A stretch of DNA of 36,714 bases from Acidimicrobiales bacterium (GTDB lineage Bacteria > Actinomycetota > Acidimicrobiia > Acidimicrobiales > Aldehydirespiratoraceae), in contig JAJCXW010000240.1 of NCBI GenBank assembly GCA_029263235.1, positions 1 through 36,714 on the forward strand, read 5' to 3'. The notes under the pieces are model-generated. The model ran no database searches and had not been told where the DNA came from. It saw only the letters and a list, made by a program, of their open reading frames with translations. Positions 1-7,922 of this stretch are shown here, piece after piece. Made by a program: the position numbers and the translations under genes. Within the stretch, counting starts at the first letter, position 1, and each line of letters begins with the position of its first letter.

Positions 1-1701
1 GGGCCGCCCCGGCTCGTCATCGCTCTCGAACCACTGACGGATGCCCATCGATCCGTCGGGGTCGATACGCCACGAGAGGTCGATCCAGAATTCGTTCTCC
101 TCCCAGACCTCTCCGGGATTGAACTCATGGGTGCGTGAGTCACTGTCGAGTTCGGCACCCTGCAGCTCCGCGAACCTGCGAAGCACGGGCTGACGGAATC
201 CGATCCATCTGCCGGCGTGGGTTTCGAAGCTGGCGACATCATGGCGTTCGGAACCGACACCCATTGGGAGCACGTAGTCGGCATACCAGGCCGTCTCGGA
301 CCAGGTCGGCGTCAAGGCCACATGACACTCGACCTTGGACTCGTCGCGCAAGACCTCCATCCATGTGAAGCCGTCGGGATTGGTCCAGATCGGGTTGTAG
401 ACGCGACTGAAATAGGTATCGATCTTCCCCCGGCCCTCTGCGAGAAAATGGGGCAGAAGTATCGACATCTCGTGGTATGCGAGGGGGTACTCCTTGGGCC
501 AACTCATCTCGTTCCAGCCGGCTAGCGGCGGAGCGCCCTTGGGGGCAGCGGGTTTGAACTTGTTCCAGCCGTTTCCGCTGGTGCCACCGACTGTCGCCAC
601 CGAACCGGTGAGCACATTGAGGAAGAACAGGCAACGAGCCGTCTGCCAGCCTCCCAGGTTTCCGGCACCGGCCGCTCTCCAGTTGTGAGAGGCGAACTTG
701 GTGGGGTGCTTCCCGATGATCTCGGCTATCTCTCGTATCTGATCAGCCGGGACGCCACAAATGTGCTCAGCGCGCTCGGGGGTGTGCTCGGAGTACTCGT
801 CGAGCCAAGCAGTCTTCACCGAGTCGAACCGCAGCGGGAGATCCGGTCGGGTCTCCGTGAGATAGGTCTCCCAATTCGTCCAGCGCCGTACGAAGTCGTG
901 TTGCCAAGTATCGGCCTCGATCAGCTGCCGGGCGATGGCCAGAATAAGACACGGCTCGGTTCCGGGCCAGGCGGGAAGCCAATGATCGGCCTTCGAACCG
1001 GTGTTGGAGAGGCGAGGATCGACACAGATGACGGTTGCGCCGTTGCCCTGAGCCTCGATGATGCGTTGGGCGTGAGGATTGAAGTAGTGGCCGGCCTCCA
1101 GGTGAGCCGAGATCAAGAAGATGACCTCGGCATTGGCAAAGTCGGAGGACGGACGGTCGTGACCCATCCAGGACTGGTATCCGATGCGAGCGTTGGACGA
1201 ACAGATGTTGGTATGGCTGTTGTGACCGTCGACCCCCCACGCCTTCAGCACCCGCTCGGTGTAGCCGTCCTCTCCTGGACGCCCCACGTGGTAGATCACC
1301 TCGTCGCGGCGCTCCTCTTCGATCGCCGTACGAATCCTCCCGCCGATCTCCTCAAGGGCCTGCTCCCACGAGATGCGTTCCCATTCGCCTTCGCCGCGCT
1401 CGCCGACACGCTTCATCGGATACATGACCCGCTCGGGGTCGTAGACCTGGTTGAGGGTGGCCGGGCCCTTCGCACAATTACGACCACGGCTCGCCGGATG
1501 CTCGGGATTTCCCTCGAACTTCTCGATCAGGCCCGTCTTCTTGTCGACGTAGGCCACGAGGCCGCAGGCCGCCTCACAGTTGAAGCAGGTGGTGGGAACC
1601 AAGGCGTAGTTGCGATCGACCTCTTCGGGCCACGCCGCGGCGTCGTTCTCGTGCCAGTCATGCCAGTCTTCGTGGGGGGGATAGCTACGGAGGTCGGTCA
1701 C
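1..1701 (-). CDS. Molybdopterin oxidoreductase catalytic subunit, partial (3' end off window)
   Basis: The reading frame is open from a GTG at 1701 to the left edge (567 codons), so the C-terminus is missing. A Shine-Dalgarno-like AGGA precedes the GTG, and the start lies 8 bp after the stop of the upstream Fe-S/membrane gene. Residues 39-46 (C-x2-C-x3-C) plus C76 form the N-terminal [4Fe-4S] site of the DMSO reductase/formate dehydrogenase superfamily. C167, in an ICSSN context, aligns with the position that coordinates Mo/W in Cys- or Sec-ligated members. No twin-arginine or Sec signal is visible in the first 40 residues, so the enzyme probably works in the cytoplasm, as in SoeABC-type sulfite dehydrogenases. 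The next gene supplies four Fe-S clusters and a quinone-reactive membrane anchor. The substrate cannot be told from sequence: sulfite, polysulfide/thiosulfate or another oxyanion are options. Confidence 0.9.
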   Translation of the reverse strand, partial: MTDLRSYPPHEDWHDWHENDAAAWPEEVDRNYALVPTTCFNCEAACGLVAYVDKKTGLIEKFEGNPEHPASRGRNCAKGPATLNQVYDPERVMYPMKRVGERGEGEWERISWEQALEEIGGRIRTAIEEERRDEVIYHVGRPGEDGYTERVLKAWGVDGHNSHTNICSSNARIGYQSWMGHDRPSSDFANAEVIFLISAHLEAGHYFNPHAQRIIEAQGNGATVICVDPRLSNTGSKADHWLPAWPGTEPCLILAIARQLIEADTWQHDFVRRWTNWETYLTETRPDLPLRFDSVKTAWLDEYSEHTPERAEHICGVPADQIREIAEIIGKHPTKFASHNWRAAGAGNLGGWQTARCLFFLNVLTGSVATVGGTSGNGWNKFKPAAPKGAPPLAGWNEMSWPKEYPLAYHEMSILLPHFLAEGRGKIDTYFSRVYNPIWTNPDGFTWMEVLRDESKVECHVALTPTWSETAWYADYVLPMGVGSERHDVASFETHAGRWIGFRQPVLRRFAELQGAELDSDSRTHEFNPGEVWEENEFWIDLSWRIDPDGSMGIRQWFESDDEPGRP

Positions 1702-1709
1702 GATGTTTC

Positions 1710-3230
1710 CTAGCTGAGCGGCACGGACTGGCCGGCTCGAACGAATGCGTCTTCATAGGCAAAAAGCCCGACGATGGCGGCTACAGCAGCCAACGCCGGG
1801 AGGGCCGGTCCGGACGTGTCGGCCGCGAGGGCAACGACGACGATCGCCGACGGTGCGACCATGCCAACCACGACCCCGAACCAGAATCGACCCCGGTAGA
1901 GCCCTCGGGTCATGGAGTGAACAGCGAGCTCGACGTGGCGGGTGCCCTTGCTGAGAACTTCGAGCGCCACGATCGCGATGGAGCTGAGCGCCCCGCCCAA
2001 TAGCACCCACCTCACAGCAACCGGATCGGGGACGTCGGTGAATACGTCGATCAGGGCGTAGACGGCCCCTCCGGCCGTGGCGGTCTGAGCGAGCAGCATG
2101 GGCAACACCAAGGGCGACTGCCAAAGGTCTCGGCCCTCGCACTGTCCGAACAGCATCGCCGTGTAACCAGAGGTGCCGATCGCACCAAGCACCGCTGGAA
2201 TCGCCAGCCACTTCAGCACTGTCGGCGAGTCGGCCAGCCCGGCCACCCACCAGGCCGCAACCACAATCGTGTTGGCGATGAGGACATACGCCCCCTTGAC
2301 CAGCCAAGACGACCTGTTTCCCCTGGTCAGAAGGTAATGAAACCGTTTGGGCTGCTTCAGATCCGCCACGAGCAACAGCCCGGTGAACGCCAGAAGCGCC
2401 CCACCGATCATCGGAGGAATCACACCGACCGTCGCCCGACTGCCCGAATTTCCGAGGAGTACCTGTAGAGCAGCGACAGCCATGACGCCTGCAGCGATGG
2501 CCTTCGTGACCAGATACCCGGAGACCTTCTCCTTCCACGTGATGGGATGGGGAGTCGTGTATGCGGTACGCGCCACGACACCGGGGTCGAACGGGCCGGT
2601 GGGAACAGTTGGATGCGCCGAGGTGGTGTCGGCCCAGATCATGCCGTCGGCAGCGATGGCCGTTCGAAGAGGGTCGAGGGAACTCTGGTCGGCGCCCCGG
2701 TAGTAGACCTTGGGCTTGGTGCCCTGCTCGGGGGAACGCACCGCCACATCGGATCGGGCCACCACGGCCGCGGCCGGGTTTAGCGGGTCGTCGAAATCAG
2801 CCACCCGGATGGCGTGGGTCGGGCACACGACCACACAGGAGGGCTCCAGACCGACCGCTATGCGATGGTTGCAGAAGTTGCACTTGTTGGCGGTGTTGGT
2901 GGCGGGATTGATGAAGATCGCGTCGTAGGGACAAGCATTCATGCACCCCTTGCACCCGATGCAATTGCTGTCGTCGAAATCAACTACTCCATTGTCGGCC
3001 CGGAACAGTGCGCTCGTCGGACAAATCTTCACGCAAGGAGCGTCGTCGCACTGATTGCACCGCATGACAGAGAAGTGACGGCTGGCGTGAGGGAACGTGC
3101 CGGTCTCGACATACTTGACCCAGGTCCGGTTGACCCCGATCGGCACGTCGTGCTCGCTCTTGCATGCCACCGTGCAGGCATGGCAGCCAATGCACGAATC
3201 GCTGTCGAGTAGAAATCCCAGCCTGGCCAA
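1710..3230 (-). CDS. Fused 4Fe-4S ferredoxin (DmsB/PsrB-like) and NrfD/DmsC-like membrane anchor
   Basis: This 506-residue protein passes electrons between the molybdoenzyme and the quinone pool. Sixteen cysteines form four [4Fe-4S] motifs: C13/16/19/23, C58/61/66/70, C90/93/96/100 and C117/120/132/136, the PsrB/DmsB pattern. After a linker of about 90 residues the C-terminal half (about 235-500) is a run of hydrophobic helices typical of NrfD/DmsC anchors. In most characterised systems these are two separate subunits; here they are one chain. Translation starts at TTG 3230, preceded by AGGGAG four bases upstream. No signal peptide precedes the first cluster, consistent with cytoplasmic Fe-S clusters. 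It sits directly upstream of the catalytic subunit, in the same transcription unit. Confidence 0.88.
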   Translation of the reverse strand: MARLGFLLDSDSCIGCHACTVACKSEHDVPIGVNRTWVKYVETGTFPHASRHFSVMRCNQCDDAPCVKICPTSALFRADNGVVDFDDSNCIGCKGCMNACPYDAIFINPATNTANKCNFCNHRIAVGLEPSCVVVCPTHAIRVADFDDPLNPAAAVVARSDVAVRSPEQGTKPKVYYRGADQSSLDPLRTAIAADGMIWADTTSAHPTVPTGPFDPGVVARTAYTTPHPITWKEKVSGYLVTKAIAAGVMAVAALQVLLGNSGSRATVGVIPPMIGGALLAFTGLLLVADLKQPKRFHYLLTRGNRSSWLVKGAYVLIANTIVVAAWWVAGLADSPTVLKWLAIPAVLGAIGTSGYTAMLFGQCEGRDLWQSPLVLPMLLAQTATAGGAVYALIDVFTDVPDPVAVRWVLLGGALSSIAIVALEVLSKGTRHVELAVHSMTRGLYRGRFWFGVVVGMVAPSAIVVVALAADTSGPALPALAAVAAIVGLFAYEDAFVRAGQSVPLS

Positions 3231-3300
3231 CGAACTCCCTCTAACCCTCAGCTCTGAGGAATGTACGGACGTTTCCTGATGCCGTCAAGCACAGGCAACC

Positions 3301-4605
3301 CTACGCTCCAGAGCGGTCCCGAGGCATGACTTGATCAAGCACTGAGACGAAGCGACGAATGTCGCGGAACGAGTTGTAGAGGGGCGTCGGGGCCACCCTG
3401 ATCACATTCGGGAATCGCCAATCGGACGACACTCCCTGCTCGGTCAGGCCATCGAACACAGCACGCCCCTCGACGGAACGATCGACGACCTCCAGCGCGA
3501 ACTGAGATCCACGCTCAGGCAACTCACGCGGCGTAATCGACTCGATCCGGCCTTGCATCTCCGTGTCGAGCAGATAGTCGAGATAGCCGATCTGTATCTC
3601 GGCCTTCCTCCGAATCGCCGCCATTCCACCGGCGCGATCAACCAGATCCAAAGACGCTCTCAACGAAGCCAGCAATACCACGGCCGAGTTGCTGACCTGC
3701 CAGGACTCCGCGGTGGCAACCGGCTCGTACACCGTGCTCATCTCGAATCGCGTGTCGCGTCGGTTTCCCCACCAGCCGAGAAACTTGTGCAGATCCTGAT
3801 CATCGACATGGCGTCGATTGACAAACGCTCCACCGACACCACCCGGACCAGAGTTCAGATACTTGTAGGTGCACCAGACGGCGAAGTCGACATCCCACTC
3901 GTGAAGGTCGAGTTCGATGTTGCCGGCCGCGTGGGCCAGATCGAATCCGACGGTGGCCCCAACCCGGTGACCGGCCTCAACGATCGAGGCCATATCGAGA
4001 ACCTGACCCGTGTAGTACTGGATGCCCGGCAGCATCACGACCGCGAGTTGTTCCCCGATCTCGGCAACGGAATCCAGGATGTCGCTTCGACGCAACAGCT
4101 TTTCGCCGGGCCTAGGGCTGACGATCACCAGCGATGTCTCCGGATCGAACCCCCGTTGGCGGATCTGTGACTCAACAGCAAAGTGATCAGACGGGAAGGC
4201 GCGCTCCTCGATCAGCACGACATGGCGCTCACGAGTCGGACGGTAGAAGCTCGTCAGCAACAGGTGGAGATTGACCGTGAGGGCGTTCATCACGACGACT
4301 TCGTCGGTGCCACCCCCAACCACTCGGGCCATCTGCTCAACGACAAGATCGTGATAGTCGACCCAAGGGTTGGGGGCCTGATGATGGCCGTGGACCCCGA
4401 TCTCGGCCCAACGATCCAACTCCGCGGCGACGTAGCGCGGAGTCGCAGAGGGCATGGCTCCGAGCGAATGGCCCACGAGATAGACAGAGTCGGTTCCGTA
4501 GGCCGACTTCGGAATCGTGAAGTGCTCACGAAGGCCGGCCAGCGGATCAGCCTGGTCGAGCCGGCTCGCGCAATCGTCGTCGTTGCTGAACACGTGTGAT
4601 GACAA
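3301..4605 (-). CDS. kynU: Kynureninase
   Basis: A PLP-dependent hydrolase of 434 residues, predicted to cleave L-kynurenine to anthranilate and alanine. Kynureninase signatures are clear: NALTVNLHLLL near residues 107-117, FDLAHAAGN at 221-229, and WCTYKYLNSGPG at 244-255, where K248 should bind PLP. Length is normal for the family. The start is TTG 4605, with GAGGGGA a short distance upstream. The gene begins 24 bp after the cupredoxin-like gene and ends 70 bp before the Fe-S/NrfD gene, so all four may be cotranscribed. No tryptophan dioxygenase or formamidase lies nearby, so its pathway partners are elsewhere or its substrate is a related 3-acyl alanine. Confidence 0.92.
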   Translation of the reverse strand: MSSHVFSNDDDCASRLDQADPLAGLREHFTIPKSAYGTDSVYLVGHSLGAMPSATPRYVAAELDRWAEIGVHGHHQAPNPWVDYHDLVVEQMARVVGGGTDEVVVMNALTVNLHLLLTSFYRPTRERHVVLIEERAFPSDHFAVESQIRQRGFDPETSLVIVSPRPGEKLLRRSDILDSVAEIGEQLAVVMLPGIQYYTGQVLDMASIVEAGHRVGATVGFDLAHAAGNIELDLHEWDVDFAVWCTYKYLNSGPGGVGGAFVNRRHVDDQDLHKFLGWWGNRRDTRFEMSTVYEPVATAESWQVSNSAVVLLASLRASLDLVDRAGGMAAIRRKAEIQIGYLDYLLDTEMQGRIESITPRELPERGSQFALEVVDRSVEGRAVFDGLTEQGVSSDWRFPNVIRVAPTPLYNSFRDIRRFVSVLDQVMPRDRSGA

Positions 4606-4629
4606 ACTGCGTCCCCTCGAGTGTCGGGA

Positions 4630-5154
4630 CTAGGAAACGATCAGGTCGGCGGTGCTGCCCTGCTCCAGATGATTGGGGATGAGACAGACCACCTGATAGG
4701 TGCCCGGCTCGAGATTGAGTGACAACGAAGCATCGAACCCGGGCGCCAACGACTCGATCCGGCCCAATTCAGTGGACTCGTCGAATTGATTCGCCGATGT
4801 GATTCTCACGCCCTGCTCGAGAACAATCAGGTTGTGCCCCACGAGCCCGGTGTTGGTCATCGTGATGTTGATCTCTCCGGCCAGCCCCAGCATTCGGTTG
4901 GGGGTGTAGTCGAAATCGTCGGCCACGACCGCAATGTCGTGTGAGGCCTCGGCCGGCGGCTCATCGCCACCACCCGACGACACGACTACGGCAATGATCC
5001 CACCGGCCAGCACTACCACGAGGCTGGCGGCAGTCAGACGCTTTATGGCCCTCTGCCGCTTCCTCCGCGACCTCTGTGCGGCGCCCCGCCCCGACTTTCG
5101 CCGGGCCTGGGTCTGCTCCCTGCGTCGGGCTGTTCGGTCGTCACCGGCATTCAT
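4630..5154 (-). CDS. Membrane-anchored cupredoxin-like protein
   Basis: A 174-residue protein with a very basic N-terminal tail (about 1-40), one transmembrane helix (about 41-60) and an extracytoplasmic cupredoxin fold. Candidate type I copper ligands are H107 (VGHN), C157 and H162 (C-x4-H). The usual axial methionine five residues after the second His is replaced by S167, so the copper site, if formed, would lack the Met ligand. The start ATG 5154 has GAGGGGA upstream, the same sequence as seen before kynU. It could shuttle electrons for the downstream redox enzymes, but that is inference. A non-metal cupredoxin role is also possible. Confidence 0.65.
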   Translation of the reverse strand: MNAGDDRTARRREQTQARRKSGRGAAQRSRRKRQRAIKRLTAASLVVVLAGGIIAVVVSSGGGDEPPAEASHDIAVVADDFDYTPNRMLGLAGEINITMTNTGLVGHNLIVLEQGVRITSANQFDESTELGRIESLAPGFDASLSLNLEPGTYQVVCLIPNHLEQGSTADLIVS

Positions 5155-5288
5155 GTCGATCCCCTCGGTTCCCGTTAGTCACCCGGAGAAACTAGCGCCA
5201 CTGGAGCCCGTTTTCCCGGTCGGGTGTCCAGAGCTCCGGGCGCTCGGCCCGACGATGTCGACCACCTGGCATCGATAGGATCGCTGAC
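5155..5288. other. Divergent intergenic region
   Basis: 134 bp between the cupredoxin-like gene (-) and the CDF-like transporter (+). It must hold promoters for both directions, but no convincing -35/-10 pair, operator palindrome or RNA motif was recognised by eye. Confidence 0.5.
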
Positions 5289-5912
5289 TTGAACCCTGAC
5301 GGACACAAACCAGACAGCATCGACGTCAGCGCCGAGTTCGCACTCGGGCGCCGGTTGCAGATCTTGACCATCGTGTGGAACGTAGGCGAGGTCTTCGTCA
5401 CGGTCACCCTGGGTCTCATGTCGGGCTCACTTGCCCTTGTCGCCTTCGGCCTGGACTCTCTCATCGAGGTGTTCACCTCGACGGTCGTGCTTTGGCACAT
5501 GGACCCGGACGAGAAGAGCCACAACCCAAGCCGTGACCGCAGGGCCCAACGACTTGTGGCAGTGGCCTTCGCCCTTCTGGCCCTCTCTCTCGTCGTTGCC
5601 AGCACCCGTGCCTTGCTGGTGCACATCGAGCCCGACTCCTCGAGCCTCGGTGTGGCCTATCTCGCAGCAACGGCAGCAGTCATGCTCGGACTCGCCCACC
5701 TCAAGAGGCGAACCGGTTCCAGGCTCGGCAACTCTGTCTTCCTTGCCGAGGCCAAGATGACACAAATCGATGCCTACTTGGCGACTGGAATCCTTCTGGC
5801 TCTGCTTCTCAACGGTCTCTGGGGCATGTGGTGGGCCGATCCCCTCGCGGCAGGAGGGATCGCCGTCGTGGCCGCTTCAGAGGCGAGTTCCGGGTTTCGA
5901 AACCGGGACTGA
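5289..5912 (+). CDS. Small CDF-like cation transporter
   Basis: A 207-residue integral membrane protein resembling the small cation diffusion facilitator-like family. Recognisable features are the FGLDSLIEV segment (about residues 53-61) and a C-terminal AEAKMTQ...WWADPLAA region, matching the family pattern of metal-binding acidic residues in the second and fifth helices. It has about six hydrophobic helices and lacks the large cytoplasmic domain of classical CDF exporters. The C-terminus ends abruptly as GFRNRD. Start TTG 5289 is preceded by AGGA eight bases upstream. It lies 56 bp before selD on the same strand, so it could share transcription with the selenium operon; the substrate is unknown. 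Confidence 0.75.
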   Translation: MNPDGHKPDSIDVSAEFALGRRLQILTIVWNVGEVFVTVTLGLMSGSLALVAFGLDSLIEVFTSTVVLWHMDPDEKSHNPSRDRRAQRLVAVAFALLALSLVVASTRALLVHIEPDSSSLGVAYLAATAAVMLGLAHLKRRTGSRLGNSVFLAEAKMTQIDAYLATGILLALLLNGLWGMWWADPLAAGGIAVVAASEASSGFRNRD

Positions 5913-5936
5913 AACCCGAATTCCACCCTCGTGGAA
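5891..5936 (+). other. Two tandem hairpins between the CDF-like gene and selD
   Basis: The first is a perfect 8-bp stem (5891-5898 CGGGTTTC with 5911-5918 GAAACCCG) that encloses the transporter stop region. The second is a perfect 6-bp stem with a 4-nt loop (TTCCAC-CCTC-GTGGAA, 5921-5936). No T-tract follows, so a classic intrinsic terminator is not supported. They could be a weak terminator, a processing site or a leader element for selD, whose ATG lies 33 bp downstream. Confidence 0.4.
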
Positions 5937-5968
5937 CAAACCGGCCCCCTGATAGGTTCACGCTCCAG

Positions 5969-7000
5969 ATGACAGAAACCCGTCTCACCCAATACAGCCA
6001 CGGCGCCGGTTGAGCTTGCAAGCTCGCCCCCGGCGAGTTGGCGCAAGTTGTGCGCCACCTGACAATCGTTCCATCCGACCGGCTCATCGTCGGTCCTGAT
6101 ACCGGCGACGACGCCGCTGTATGGCGCGTCGACGATCATCGCGCCCTCGTCTTCACCGCCGACTTCATCACTCCGGTCGTCGACGACGCCCGCACATGGG
6201 GTCGTATCGCCGCCGCCAATTCGGTGTCCGACATCTATGCGATGGGCGGTAAGCCAATGATGGCGCTCAACCTCGTCGGCTGGAACACCGACGAGCTCTC
6301 CACCGAACTTCTGGGCGATGTTCTCGCTGGCGGCTCCGATATCGCCATCGAGGGAGGATTCGTCGTAGCCGGTGGCCACACCGTCGACGATCCCGAACCC
6401 AAGTACGGAATGGCCGTCGTAGGCGAGGTCGACCCCGATCGCATGCTCACCAACGCCGGACTCCGTGAGAACCAGACCCTCATCCTCACCAAGCCGCTCG
6501 GTATCGGGATTGCCACCACCGCGATCAAACAGGGGCTCGCCTCTGCCGATCTCGAAGCTGCCGCGATAGCCGGGATGACCAGGCTCAACGACGAGGCCGC
6601 ACGCATCGCGGTCGATCTGAGAGCCACTGGTGCCACCGACGTGACCGGCTTCGGCCTACTCGGGCACCTGGGACGCATGGCCTCCGAATCCCACGTTGGG
6701 GTGGAGCTAACCGTCGACGCCATCCCGATACTCGACGGCGTTCGCGAACTGGCCGAGGACGGAGTCGTGCCCGGCGGAAGCGGACGCAATCTCGGATACG
6801 TGTTCGATCAACTCGACATCGAAGGCCCCGACGACACCACCGTTCTGCTGTTGGCAGATGCACAGACCTCAGGCGGGCTCATCTTCGGAGTCGACCACGA
6901 CGCCGCCTCAGATGCGCTGCGGCAATTGCAAGACACCGGACACGAGGCCGCGGCCGTGGGATCCACGGTTGCAGGCTCGGGCCGGATTCTGCTCAAGTAG
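5969..7000 (+). CDS. selD: Selenophosphate synthetase (selenide, water dikinase), selenocysteine-containing
   Basis: Makes selenophosphate from selenide and ATP. Starting at ATG 5969, the frame reads MTETRLTQYSHGAG, then TGA at 6011-6013, then ACKLAPG and on without break to 7000. This is the canonical SelD N-terminus, whose motif is GAG(C/U)xCK; the TGA falls on the catalytic Cys/Sec position (U15), with C17 and K18 following. With TGA read as Sec the product is 343 residues, a normal SelD length. Without it the protein would start around residue 24 and lack the active site. Other features are DDAAV (47-51) and the glycine-rich kinase core with AGGHTVD and DVTGFGLLGH. In this locus it would serve as SenC for selenoneine and also feed selenoprotein synthesis. 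The importer follows 15 bp downstream. SelD proteins with Sec are well known, but standard gene calling would truncate this one. Confidence 0.93.
6012..6056 (+). promoter_or_regulatory. Candidate bacterial SECIS region downstream of the Sec UGA
   Basis: Structures that could form just after the UGA (6011-6013): a 14-nt perfect palindrome GAGCTTGCAAGCTC (6012-6025) that overlaps the UGA; a 6-bp stem CTCGCC/GGCGAG (6023-6028 with 6032-6037) with loop CCC; and a 6-bp stem GGCGCA/TGCGCC (6040-6045 with 6051-6056) with loop AGTTG. Bacterial SECIS hairpins usually have an apical loop about 16-37 nt after the UGA with a G among its first loop bases. The third hairpin fits (loop about 32 nt away, G at loop position 2). 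Which one SelB would bind is not certain, and hairpins are common in GC-rich DNA. Confidence 0.55.
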
Positions 7001-7015
7001 ACAAGGACAGGACCC

Positions 7016-7918
7016 ATGAAGAACTTCAGACGACTCGTATTTGCGCTGCTGACATTGACACTGCTCGCCGCGGCCTGCGGCGACGACGGAGGCGATTCGG
7101 CCTCCCAGACCCTCACCATCGGTGCGATTCCCGACCAAGACCCGGATCTTCTGGCCAGAAACTACGACCTGCTCACCGACTTCTTGGGTGAGCAGCTTGG
7201 CGTGAGTGTCGAGTACTCACCAGTGGCCGAATACGATTCAGCGGTCACGCAGTTCAAGACCGGCGACCTCGATCTCGTTTGGTTTGGTGGCCTCACTGGC
7301 GTCCAGGCCCGTCTTCAGGTACCGGGCGCGGAAGCCGTTGCGCAGCGCGACATCGACGCCGAGTTCCATTCTGTGTTCATCGCACGCATCGACAGCGGTA
7401 TCGAACCGTTTACGAGCGTTGAAGGCCTTACATCGTTGGCCGACCACTCCTTCACATTCGGATCTGAGTCATCTACATCCGGTCGGCTTATGCCCCAATC
7501 GTTCATGGACCAGTCAGGTCTCTCGCTCGACGATCTGAGCGGCGATCCTGGGTTCTCCGGATCCCACGACAAGACGATTCAGCTGGTAGTGGCCGGCACC
7601 TACGACGCAGGCACCCTCAATGAGCAGGTCTGGGACGCACGATTGGCCGCCGAGGAGGTCGACCTCACCCAAGTACGGGAAGTCTTCCGCACGCCACCCA
7701 CCTTAGACTATCACTCGGTCGCTCAACCCGCTCGCGACGCCCGCTTCGGCGACGGCTTCCAAGCCCGTTTGATCGCGGCATTCGAGTCACTCGACCCCTC
7801 CGACCCCGATCAGGCCACCATACTCGAGTTCTTCTCAGCCGGATCATTTATCGGCACCGACAACTCGAACTACGACCAGATCGAGTCGGTCGCCAGAGAT
7901 TCCGGCCTGATCGGCTGA
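7016..7918 (+). CDS. PhnD-family substrate-binding lipoprotein, probable selenium oxyanion importer
   Basis: A 300-residue lipoprotein: basic N-terminus, hydrophobic core and LLAAAC lipobox with C21 as the lipid-modified cysteine, then a PhnD-type periplasmic-binding fold (GAIPDQDP at the start of the mature domain, DLVWFGGLTGVQA, and SESSTSGRLMP). PhnD relatives bind phosphonate, phosphite and similar oxyanions. A clade encoded beside selD has been proposed to bind selenium oxyanions. Placement 15 bp after selD with a good AGGA ribosome site, and the selenoneine genes next door, support selenium as substrate. Phosphonate or phosphite uptake is the alternative, but no phosphonate-degradation gene is present. 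Confidence 0.85.
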   Translation: MKNFRRLVFALLTLTLLAAACGDDGGDSASQTLTIGAIPDQDPDLLARNYDLLTDFLGEQLGVSVEYSPVAEYDSAVTQFKTGDLDLVWFGGLTGVQARLQVPGAEAVAQRDIDAEFHSVFIARIDSGIEPFTSVEGLTSLADHSFTFGSESSTSGRLMPQSFMDQSGLSLDDLSGDPGFSGSHDKTIQLVVAGTYDAGTLNEQVWDARLAAEEVDLTQVREVFRTPPTLDYHSVAQPARDARFGDGFQARLIAAFESLDPSDPDQATILEFFSAGSFIGTDNSNYDQIESVARDSGLIG

Positions 7919-7922
7919 CCAA

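Noticed and set aside
685-1713. Long + strand open frame of 342 codons
   Set aside because: Antisense shadow of the molybdopterin oxidoreductase, whose motifs are clear on the - strand.
5880-5945. Possible tRNA-Sec beside selD, suggested by a TTCGAA core and a TCA within a GGG/CCC hairpin on the - strand
   Set aside because: No consistent acceptor, D-arm and T-arm set could be built; the TTCGAA stem has mismatches and most of the stretch lies at the end of the CDF-like gene.
6038-7000. SelD starting at TTG 6038
   Set aside because: Would omit the catalytic Sec/Cys-x-Cys-Lys segment, which is encoded in the same frame upstream through the TGA.
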